From: Bacillota bacterium
GTDB taxonomy: Bacteria > Bacillota > Clostridia > Lachnospirales > Anaerotignaceae
Reading direction: 5' to 3'
Length of the DNA: 64,000 nucleotides
Assembly (NCBI GenBank): GCA_019422105.1
Contig: JAHZDZ010000001.1
Location: 145,751-209,750 of the forward strand
The position numbers and the translations under genes are program-made. A model generated the notes under the pieces. It saw only the letters and a program-made list of their open reading frames with translations. It was not told the origin of the DNA and did no database searches. This document shows, piece after piece, positions 8,664 to 15,885 of the stretch; position 1 is the stretch's first letter, and every line of letters starts with the position of its first letter.

Positions 8664-9620
8664 TTGGCAAAAAAAGTTGTAATGCCCCAATATATCACTG
8701 AGCCCGCAAAAGAATTTCTCCGTCAAAGGGGTTATGAGGTTCTGGATGGCTATGATGTTACGGATAAAGAGGAACTGAAGAAAATCGTTGCTGAGGCCGA
8801 CGCCCTTCTCGTCAGGACAGCACCCTTTGACGCAGAGGTTCTCGCCGCAGCACCAAGGTGCAAAGCAGTAAGCCGTCAGGGCGTAGGCTATGACAACATA
8901 GATGTAGACTATTGTACAAAAAACGGCATTTGGGTCACTTATGCGCCCCAGGCAAACTTTAACGCTGTCGCAGAGCACACCATCGGCCTTATGATTGCAT
9001 CCTATCATAATATTGTGTCCATGGACAGGGAAGTACATAAGGGTAACTGGAATCTGAGAAATATGCGCAAGGGCCATGACATCTCCGGCAAAACTATCGG
9101 TATTTTGGGACTTGGAAGGATCGGAAGCGCTGTAGCAAAAAAAGCGTATTACGGTCTTGACATGAAGGTAATTGCCTATGACGCTTTCCTTCCTGATGAT
9201 AAATTTCCAGAGTATGTAACAAAAATGAATTCCTTAGACGATGTGCTGAGGGAAGCGGATATTGTGTCCCTTCATGTTCCCTCCAATGCTGAAAACAGAC
9301 ACCTGGTCAACAGGGAATTCCTTGGCAAAATGAAAAAAGACGCCATTTTAGTGAACTGCTCCAGAGGCGGCATCATATCGGAAACAGACCTTTACGAAGC
9401 GCTCAGAGACAATGTGATTTCAGGCGCCGCCGTTGATGTAATGGAACAGGAGCCGCCTGATATGGCAAATCCTTTATTAACTCTGTCAAACTTCATTGTC
9501 ACTCCCCATAACGCAGCACTGACAGTAGAGACCATGGACAAAATGGGGCTTCACGCTGCAATGGGAATTGACGATGTGTTGAGCGGACGTATTCCGCAAT
9601 GGCCTGTCAATCGCCTCTAA
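8664..9620 (+). CDS. D-isomer-specific 2-hydroxyacid dehydrogenase (phosphoglycerate dehydrogenase-like)
   Basis: A 318-residue NAD-dependent D-2-hydroxyacid dehydrogenase. The Rossmann motif GLGRIG is at 149-154, and the catalytic triad is R234 (NCSRGG), E263 (EQEPP) and H282 (TPHNAA). The start is TTG at 8664, supported by AAAGGAGAG nine bases upstream. It lacks the C-terminal ACT domain of feedback-regulated SerA, and it sits with an alcohol dehydrogenase under GntR control. It therefore more likely interconverts a 2-keto acid and a D-2-hydroxy acid in catabolism than makes serine, although SerA function cannot be excluded. Confidence 0.9.
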   Translation: MAKKVVMPQYITEPAKEFLRQRGYEVLDGYDVTDKEELKKIVAEADALLVRTAPFDAEVLAAAPRCKAVSRQGVGYDNIDVDYCTKNGIWVTYAPQANFNAVAEHTIGLMIASYHNIVSMDREVHKGNWNLRNMRKGHDISGKTIGILGLGRIGSAVAKKAYYGLDMKVIAYDAFLPDDKFPEYVTKMNSLDDVLREADIVSLHVPSNAENRHLVNREFLGKMKKDAILVNCSRGGIISETDLYEALRDNVISGAAVDVMEQEPPDMANPLLTLSNFIVTPHNAALTVETMDKMGLHAAMGIDDVLSGRIPQWPVNRL

Positions 9621-9638
9621 GATTGACCCTCCCTATGG

Positions 9639-9664
9639 AAGCCGGTGTGATATACACCGGCTTT
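9639..9664 (+). terminator. Terminator of the alcohol/hydroxyacid dehydrogenase operon
   Basis: AAGCCGGTGT-GATAT-ACACCGGCTT is a perfect 10-bp stem starting 18 bp after the stop codon at 9620, followed by a short T-rich stretch. Confidence 0.8.
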
Positions 9665-10166
9665 ATACTGTCAAAAAAACATTGAAAACCTTGGGATTTG
9701 CCCAAACCCATCCACTACTGTCAACACTTTTCCTTCGGAAAAGCTGCCTACGGCAGGCGAAGCATCTTCCCACTATATTTTGAAATTAGTGGAAAACTTT
9801 TTCGGAAAACTGCGTTTTCCCTGCAAAATATAAATTTATTTCTCCTTTACTAAAGTTTCGTTCCAGCCTTTTCAAAGGCTTGCAGGTATGGACAACGTAC
9901 ACGGTTTTATCTTTTTATATTCCATTTTCTGTTTATATCCCTGTTCTGAGCTTTGGGCCTTGACCAAACCCATCCGCTGCCGTCAACACTTTTCCTTCGG
10001 AAAAGCTGTCTGCGGCAGACATGATATTTTCCCCACTGCATTCTGGAAAAAAGCAGAAAAAATTTTTGTAAAATTGCGTTTTCCTTTTTTATAAAATTTC
10101 GCTGTAACCTTTCAAAAACATGCCGGAATAAAAATCGTCCACAGCTTTGGTTTTTCTGATAAATTA
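9665..10166. repeat. Two diverged copies of a hairpin-rich intergenic repeat
   Basis: This gene-free stretch holds two direct copies of one unit. The best conserved core is at 9702-9750 and 9964-10012 (CCAAACCCATCC, CTTTTCCTTCGGAAAAG, then a G+C hairpin), and weaker similarity continues to about 9895 and 10130. The CTTTTCC-TTC-GGAAAAG hairpin is unchanged in both copies. The next hairpin differs but still pairs (CTGCC/GGCAG against GTCTGC/GCAGAC), which suggests the RNA or DNA fold is kept. No convincing coding frame is present. Confidence 0.65.
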
Positions 10167-10199
10167 AAAAAGAGGTCTGACAAATCAGACCTCCTTTTT
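10167..10199 (-). terminator. Terminator downstream of the RsiV-like gene
   Basis: GAGGTCTGA-CAAA-TCAGACCTC with A-runs on one side and T-runs on the other, so it could stop transcription in both directions. It is about 150 bp beyond the stop of the minus-strand gene at 10346. Confidence 0.75.
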
Positions 10200-10345
10200 A
10201 AAACCCCTGCTCTTTTCTCTGCGTATCAAAAGGAATATATCAAACCTTATAAATACAGCATCCTTTAGCCTGTTCTTATGAGGATAACAATAGTAAGTAC
10301 CGTATTCCTTACACACTTTTTCGTTTTCAACATCAAAATACTACT

Positions 10346-10963
10346 CTATTTTTGTACTGCAATTTCAAACTCAGGTGTACCCATATAGCCGGGCGCTATT
10401 TCAAACTGCCCAAAGGATACGACAACATTTCCCTTCTCATTGATATAAAAAGTCTGATTCTCTTTTATTCCTGTAAATCCTTCTATTCCCATTTCCCTGT
10501 CCTCTTCACTGAATCCAAAGAATATCTGATTTTCGTCCTTTTCCATTCTATCCTTCATCTGTTCCTTAACGGCCTTATCCACAATTTCCTTGTAGTTGTC
10601 CCCAAGCAGCCTCTGCAAGGTCAGTTCTTTTCCCGTTTCCAGGTCAGTATTATAATACAGCTTCTTTGTATAAGAACTAGCACTGGTTTCCAGTGTTGTT
10701 ATGACAAAGGAAATTTTTTTGTCATCTCTGTATTTTTCTTCAAACGCAGTTGTTGTCTCCACATGATTTTCCTCATCGGTTTTATTTACAGTATTATCCG
10801 CAATAGCCTTGTTCAATGTATCTTCAACTGCTTTATTTCCGATTGCTGCCACTTGATAAGAAGGCTGATTTTTGTTTTCTGCCATCGCCATGGCATTCAT
10901 TCCGATTGTCCCAATCATTGTCAGGGTGCAAAGTGCCATTACGGCTTTTTTATTTTTCATCAT
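10346..10963 (-). CDS. Secreted DUF3298/RsiV-like domain protein
   Basis: A 205-residue protein. An N-terminal signal sequence (basic MMKNKK, then a hydrophobic stretch to about residue 26) should export it. The C-terminal part matches the RsiV/PdaC-type DUF3298 pattern, ending with FYINEKGNVVVSF and FEIAPGYMGTPEFEI. In RsiV this extracytoplasmic domain binds lysozyme, but RsiV also has an N-terminal cytoplasmic sigma-binding part and an internal membrane helix, which are missing here. This is therefore probably a secreted stand-alone member of unknown role. The ATG at 10963 lies 8 nt after AGGAGC. No sigma factor gene is next to it. Confidence 0.75.
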   Translation of the reverse strand: MMKNKKAVMALCTLTMIGTIGMNAMAMAENKNQPSYQVAAIGNKAVEDTLNKAIADNTVNKTDEENHVETTTAFEEKYRDDKKISFVITTLETSASSYTKKLYYNTDLETGKELTLQRLLGDNYKEIVDKAVKEQMKDRMEKDENQIFFGFSEEDREMGIEGFTGIKENQTFYINEKGNVVVSFGQFEIAPGYMGTPEFEIAVQK

Positions 10964-11331
10964 TTCATATCGCTCCTTATTTTTTCAGTTTTTCATTTTC
11001 AAATTTAAGCGCTTAAATTTTTATTTCTTACCTTTGTTAGACAAGAGCGATGAGTAAAAAGTTTGTAAATTTGAAATTAATTTTGTAAATTTCCTTTTTC
11101 GTCAAATCATCCTTAAAAAGAATCAAGCACGGATTAAAAGAATGCTTTTCTGCTGTAGTCTGCATTCCCTGTTCAATGCCCTTCCAACTGCCATATATAA
11201 TGTCGGCGGCTCCGTCTTCATTGCATATACTTGTACTGATAAAAGGCAGTTATATAAAACTCAAAATTTGTTGAACAGCTCTGTAGCAGCTGCTTTTTAT
11301 TCATTGAAACAATAATTCTGACAAAACAAAA
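10964..11331. other. Gene-free stretch left of the element
   Basis: I see no convincing coding frame, RNA gene or promoter in this roughly 370-bp AT-rich stretch, apart from the leader and ribosome binding site of the RsiV-like gene at its left edge. Confidence 0.5.
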
Positions 11332-11359
11332 AAGCCCGGGAACATAATATTCCGGGCTT
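11332..11359 (-). terminator. rpsI: Probable original rpsI terminator, displaced by the inserted element
   Basis: The stem AAGCCCGGGA/TTCCGGGCTT has a T-run only on the minus strand (reading left), yet no minus-strand gene lies immediately to its right. If the element between the 13-bp repeats is removed, this hairpin falls about 22 bp after the rpsI stop codon on the correct strand. It therefore looks like the native rpsI terminator, now 11.4 kb away. Confidence 0.75.
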
Positions 11360-11381
11360 CTGCTTTGTTGAATATAGTATA

Positions 11382-11394
11382 CAGATTATCTCTT
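11382..11394. repeat. attL: left 13-bp att repeat of the element
   Basis: CAGATTATCTCTT is identical to 22787-22799. Read on the minus strand it is AAGAGATAATCTG, the last two codons and stop of rpsI plus five bases. It marks the left border of the inserted element. Confidence 0.85.
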
Positions 11395-11450
11395 CGCTAA
11401 CGTTTTGATATCTTGAAAAGCCTGGAAACAAGGGATTCCTTACATCAAAT

Positions 11451-11471
11451 GTTGCATACTTGTTTTACACG
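11451..11471 (+). repeat. Left arm-type repeat (GTTGCATA)
   Basis: GTTGCATACTT at 11451-11461 is identical to the first right-end repeat at 22670-22680 and is followed by a degenerate second copy. It lies 57 bp inside the left att repeat, a position expected for an integrase arm-binding site. Confidence 0.55.
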
Positions 11472-11546
11472 GGAAACTACTCAGGGCGTTCCACGGCTTC
11501 CATTTACTAACAATCCGCATATAGTGTTAATCGAAAGGAGTTACTT

Positions 11547-11789
11547 ATGACGAAAATAATTTTTGCAATGTATAACCCTGAAACCGACTGCGTTGAGGTT
11601 AGTCTCAACGATGAAATCCATATTTCTTTTAACTGTCAAAAATGCAATGCTTCCGTTCGTCTGGACGAGCCTTTTGATATTGCTTATCTTACAAAATTTG
11701 CCAGAGAAGAGCCAGGGCTGTATGCTAAATTGGCTTCCAGAGATGGTGGCTTGCAAGGGTATGTTGAGGCTATGGGGGAGTTTAATTAG
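11547..11789 (+). CDS. Small conserved protein of the DUF6061 type
   Basis: An 80-residue protein starting at an ATG after AAAGGAGTTACTT. It begins MTKIIFAMYNPETDCVEV and has the strand-rich N-terminus, the central AYLTKFAREEPGLYAKL segment and the YVEAMGEFN end that I associate with DUF6061-like proteins carried by mobile elements of gut Clostridia. The family has no known function. It is the first gene inside the left end of the element and is transcribed away from that end. The family assignment is from memory of the pattern and is tentative; the reading frame itself is well supported by its ribosome binding site. Confidence 0.6.
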   Translation: MTKIIFAMYNPETDCVEVSLNDEIHISFNCQKCNASVRLDEPFDIAYLTKFAREEPGLYAKLASRDGGLQGYVEAMGEFN

Positions 11790-11798
11790 GGCTCCCCC

Positions 11799-12848
11799 CT
11801 AATATAAATCAAAATGTCCAAAATCATTAATATACTTTACTATCAACTCAGTACATTCACTATCCATACAAGTAATTTCTTTGATATTCTGCATGTAATA
11901 TTCCTTATTCTGATACGCTAATATAACCTCAGCATCATAACGCATATCGTCATCAATTTCACAGTCCAAAATTATATGCAATAGCTTACTTTCAGAATCC
12001 GAAACATTCTTGATAATTATCTCCGCAGTTTGTCCCAGTGACCCTCTATCAAAATAATGTTCCTCTATTATTGACAAAACATTCTTTATATCTTCTTCCG
12101 AAAACATTTTCACCTTCTGCTGAACATATTCCTTCGATTCCTCACTGAACTCATGTCTTCCTTTTGTCAACCAATGGTCTGGATGATAGTATGCATAAGA
12201 AATAGCCTCCTTAAAATTATTATAATCAACAATTTTGTCTTTTTTATTGTATAATTCAAAAGCTTTTTCCCACGTTTTAACTTTTTGTGAGAAAAAAATC
12301 AGTAACATATCCATTGCCAACACCTTATCTATTGCATTTCCATCTAGCAATAATAATGCCTCATTAAAATCAATACAAGGTGCTTTTTTACATATTAGAA
12401 AGTAAAAATACTTCCTAAATTTTTCATGGGACAACTCATTATGTATAGACATATTAAATTTAACTGTTGTTGCTTTTGGATTTTTCAAAAGATATTCCTT
12501 TATATCAACCCAAAACGCAGTCTTTACGCTTTCGTATTTTTCATCCATTACACACACAATGCCAATCACTGGCATTTCAATCTTCATCCTATATTCTCAG
12601 TGCGTCCCTACAGGGATATAACATTCATCCTTGTCCAAATCATAATAAGATCTACCAGTTTTGACTTGAACACTTATTAGTTTTCCTATAGGTAATCGTC
12701 TCTCATCAAACAGTTCTATCTGCCCATCAATGCCAATATCATTTTCCTGTTCAATCTTATGAAAGCTACACATACATTCATCAACAATCGTTGTCACATA
12801 GTTTACACCTTTTTTCCCGAGCTTTATATCTTCATTTAGGTATACCAC
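11799..12848 (-). pseudogene. DUF4365-like protein gene interrupted by an in-frame TGA
   Basis: Two open stretches lie in the same frame: 12848-12600 and 12596-11799, separated only by a TGA at 12599-12597. The first contains QENDIGIDGQIELFDE and KLISVQVKTG, the nuclease-like core of DUF4365 (a PD-(D/E)XK-related domain with D...QxK). The second resumes at once with EYRMKIEMPVIGIV and FWVDIKEYL, which continue the same family pattern. Joined, they give about 349 codons. The GTG start at 12848 follows GAGGTGA. A downstream ATG at 12587 could in principle restart translation, but would yield a protein without the catalytic core. It is divergent from the big methyltransferase and may once have been part of the same defence cassette. 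Confidence 0.78.
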
Positions 12849-12925
12849 ATGAATCACCTCTTATCTTTCAGTTCTAAATACAAGTTTCCGATGCGAAAAA
12901 TTTATTAATATTTTTTTATTTGTAA

Positions 12926-12954
12926 TTGTATTTTTTCATTCCTCTCATTATAAT
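12926..12954 (+). promoter_or_regulatory. Promoter of the double methyltransferase gene
   Basis: TTGTAT (12926-12931), a 17-base spacer and a perfect TATAAT (12949-12954). The expected transcript start is near 12960, giving a very short leader before the ATG at 12975. Confidence 0.75.
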
Positions 12955-12974
12955 AGAGCGTGGAGGAATTTATC

Positions 12975-15854
12975 ATGGAGAATTTTACTGTTTTAAACTA
13001 TCAAGGAAGTAAAAACAACCTCAGTAGTTTTATAAAAAAAAATATAGAACCTTATATACAAGATGGCAAAGCTATATTGGACATTTTTTCTGGTTCAGCA
13101 GCTGTCAGTAATATGTTCAGAGATAATTACCAAGTATATGCTAATGATGCTGAAAGCTATGCAAGTATAATTGCTGATACAATATTAAATCAAGCAGACA
13201 TTGACTCTGCAACTGAACTTATCAATTCCTTAGATATAGAATACACTACTGCGATAAAAAAACACGCAAAACCTATTATAGACTTTGTCAAAAAAGAACA
13301 GCTTGCTCTTGACAAAGAAAACTATGAACAACTGATTGCTTTATATAACCTATATCCAACCGTATGGAACAATCAATATTCTGATATAACAAAAAACGAA
13401 TTAACTGTAGACAGTATAAAGCAGACACGCGACTTCTACTTATTTACAACGTACTATGCAACTAACTATTATGGAATAACTCAAGCCCTTGATATTGATT
13501 GTCTTTTAAAAATTATTAATTTACGTTTCCCGCAATATAGAAACGCCCTTCTTTCATGCTTGTTTTATGCTATGAAAGAAACTGTTTTTTCTAAAGATGG
13601 GCATATGGCTCAACCGCTCAGTCTTGAAAAAAACCAAACTCGCCTGTTTCTTCAGCGTAAAAAAAATGTATATGAGTTGTTTATAAAGAAGTTTAAAGAA
13701 TATATAACAATTCCTCTTTCCAAGTTTTCAGGAAAGAATATGGTTTTTAATTCAAATTTTGAAGATTTATTAGATCAAAAGATTTTTTCAAATGTGGGCT
13801 TAGTATATGCTGATCCCCCATATACAGATATGCAATATTCAAGATATTATCATTTATTGAATGTTGCTGCCAAATATGAATATCCCGAATTGACTATTAC
13901 AAAAAACGGATATACGAAAGGACTATATACAGAAGGCCGTTACCAATCCAAATTGAGCCAACGAAGTTCTGCAAAGCAATCCTTGGATAACTTAATTAGT
14001 TTTTGTGCACATAACAACACTAATTTAGCCATTAGCTATGCTTACCCTCAAGACAGAGAAAAACAAGCTACCGACAGATACACCATTTCCATTGATGAAT
14101 TAATTGAACTTGCTCAAAAACACTATACCAACGCTCGCGTTAATGTTGTTACGCAGAATTATAATCATGCCAATCATCGTAACAGCGAACAAAAAAAGGT
14201 TTTGGAATACCTAATATTGTGTGGAGAAAAAAACATCAATCAAGTTAATATAGATTCTTTAAAAAATGAATTATGTAACTTAACACCTACCAAGAACAAT
14301 CCAATGTATAACTCACATATGTATTGGTCTCAAAAAGCCTTTAATATATGCGATAGCTTAGTAGATGCCTTGTCAAATAGGGGTGATGTCGTTTTTGATC
14401 CTTTTCTTGGTTCCGGAGTAACAACACTTGAAGCAATCAAAAGCGACTTATCTCGTTGCGCTATAGGTTGTGACATTAACGATATGCCATTGTTTATTTC
14501 AAAACTTTTGTTATCTATCAATGCCACTCCTAATGTAAAAAACACACTTGAAAAGTTTATTCAAGAACTTAATTCTTTAGGGCATTATTATGAAACGGCT
14601 TGTCCTAAATGCAATACTGTTGGTATCATTTCAAAGGTAGTTTTCGACAAGCCAGAACGTACTGGTTCCAATATAACTATAAAAACCATAAATTACAGTT
14701 GCGGTTGTACCAAAAAGGGGGTTAAATCACCTGATAAAATGGATTATACTAAGTTAACCGCAACACGCAAACTTGAAAATATCACAAGCACTGGCTTGCT
14801 GTACAATTCCAAAATTGCCGTAACAGAAAATGACGATATTAAAAATATTTTTACAGGTCGAAATCTTTCAGTTTTAGACGAGATACTTAGCATCATTAAA
14901 AAGTACGAACCCACTTATCAAAGTATTTTGAAGTATATCCTTATGTCCATACTGCATTTATGCAAAATAACCGATAAACATTCAAATTCACAATGGCCAT
15001 TATGGATACCTAAAACAGATTGTGTTGAGAAAAATATTATTGATATTTACACAAAAAAAATCAAGAAATTTTATGATGTCATTCCGTTTATGCAAGAAAA
15101 TTATGCTGATTCACAAATCGTCGAATCCTATAATATGCTTTCACCAGGGAAATGTTTACTTATGCAGAAAGGCAGTCAGTTGATCACAGAACAAGATATA
15201 CCTAACAATGGTGTTGATTTAATCATTACTGATCCGCCCTACCTCGAACAGGTTTTATATTCGGAATATATGCAATTATATAAACCATTTTTAAATTTAG
15301 ATTATAATCTAAATGACGAAATAATTGTATCATCCGCCCCATCTCGTAACAAAAACAGAGAGGACTATTTTCATTTATTGGATTTGGTTTTTAATATGTG
15401 CTCACAAAAGTTAAAACCTAATCATTATTTATGTTTATATTTCCACGATTGCAATCTAAATGTTTGGAACGAGTTAATATCAATTTTAGAGAAAAATTGT
15501 TTTAGTTTTATTACCCAGATACATGTGGATAAAACCGTCACATTAAAAAACATTATTAGTCCAAAAAAATCATTAAATGGTGATTCTATATTAATTTTTT
15601 CTAGAAGTGATGCCCCTATCAAGCATAACGCTGAGGAAGATGTGTCGGAAATTGAACACAATATAATTCGCCAAGCTAAATATATGGTAAAATCAAATGG
15701 TTCATTATCTACTCCTGAATTATACGATAATGGACTTATGGAAATTCTAATTCAAAATGGTTGGCTAGAAAAGCTCTCCAGCAAATATTCTTCTCTTGTT
15801 GACATTTTTGAAAAACATTTAACTTGGGATTCTTCCACAGCTCGATGGAAATAA
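12975..15854 (+). CDS. Double DNA adenine methyltransferase (D12-type domain fused to a zinc-containing N4/N6 methyltransferase)
   Basis: A 959-residue protein starting at the ATG at 12975 (GGAGGAATTTATC before it). The N-terminal half is Dam/D12-like: YQGSK at 9-13, the AdoMet loop LDIFSGSAAV at 35-44 and catalytic DPPY at 280-283. The C-terminal half is a second, complete methyltransferase in the permuted order: DPFLGSG at 475-481, a cysteine cluster (CPKC at 543-546, CGC at 576-578) that may bind zinc, and DPPY at 753-756. Two active domains in one chain are known from type IIS enzymes such as M.FokI, where each modifies one strand of an asymmetric site. Here the two domains are of different classes. 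It converges on the nuclease operon and would protect host DNA from it. The target site is unknown. Confidence 0.85.
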   Translation: MENFTVLNYQGSKNNLSSFIKKNIEPYIQDGKAILDIFSGSAAVSNMFRDNYQVYANDAESYASIIADTILNQADIDSATELINSLDIEYTTAIKKHAKPIIDFVKKEQLALDKENYEQLIALYNLYPTVWNNQYSDITKNELTVDSIKQTRDFYLFTTYYATNYYGITQALDIDCLLKIINLRFPQYRNALLSCLFYAMKETVFSKDGHMAQPLSLEKNQTRLFLQRKKNVYELFIKKFKEYITIPLSKFSGKNMVFNSNFEDLLDQKIFSNVGLVYADPPYTDMQYSRYYHLLNVAAKYEYPELTITKNGYTKGLYTEGRYQSKLSQRSSAKQSLDNLISFCAHNNTNLAISYAYPQDREKQATDRYTISIDELIELAQKHYTNARVNVVTQNYNHANHRNSEQKKVLEYLILCGEKNINQVNIDSLKNELCNLTPTKNNPMYNSHMYWSQKAFNICDSLVDALSNRGDVVFDPFLGSGVTTLEAIKSDLSRCAIGCDINDMPLFISKLLLSINATPNVKNTLEKFIQELNSLGHYYETACPKCNTVGIISKVVFDKPERTGSNITIKTINYSCGCTKKGVKSPDKMDYTKLTATRKLENITSTGLLYNSKIAVTENDDIKNIFTGRNLSVLDEILSIIKKYEPTYQSILKYILMSILHLCKITDKHSNSQWPLWIPKTDCVEKNIIDIYTKKIKKFYDVIPFMQENYADSQIVESYNMLSPGKCLLMQKGSQLITEQDIPNNGVDLIITDPPYLEQVLYSEYMQLYKPFLNLDYNLNDEIIVSSAPSRNKNREDYFHLLDLVFNMCSQKLKPNHYLCLYFHDCNLNVWNELISILEKNCFSFITQIHVDKTVTLKNIISPKKSLNGDSILIFSRSDAPIKHNAEEDVSEIEHNIIRQAKYMVKSNGSLSTPELYDNGLMEILIQNGWLEKLSSKYSSLVDIFEKHLTWDSSTARWK

Positions 15855-15884
15855 CAAAAATGCGAGGAAATCCTCGCATTTTTG
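15855..15884. terminator. Bidirectional terminator between the convergent methyltransferase genes
   Basis: AAAAATGCGAGGA-AA-TCCTCGCATTTTT is a perfect stem with A-runs and T-runs on both sides, placed exactly between the two converging stop codons. Confidence 0.88.
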
Positions 15885-15885
15885 T

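Noticed and set aside
9888..10094. A 68-codon frame in the intergenic repeat region
   Set aside because: No ribosome binding site, and it crosses the repeat hairpins. Its composition does not look like protein.
12597..12599. TGA in the DUF4365-like frame as selenocysteine or recoded codon
   Set aside because: No selenocysteine hairpin is evident, the position is not a catalytic cysteine in the family, and other genes in the window use TGA as stop.
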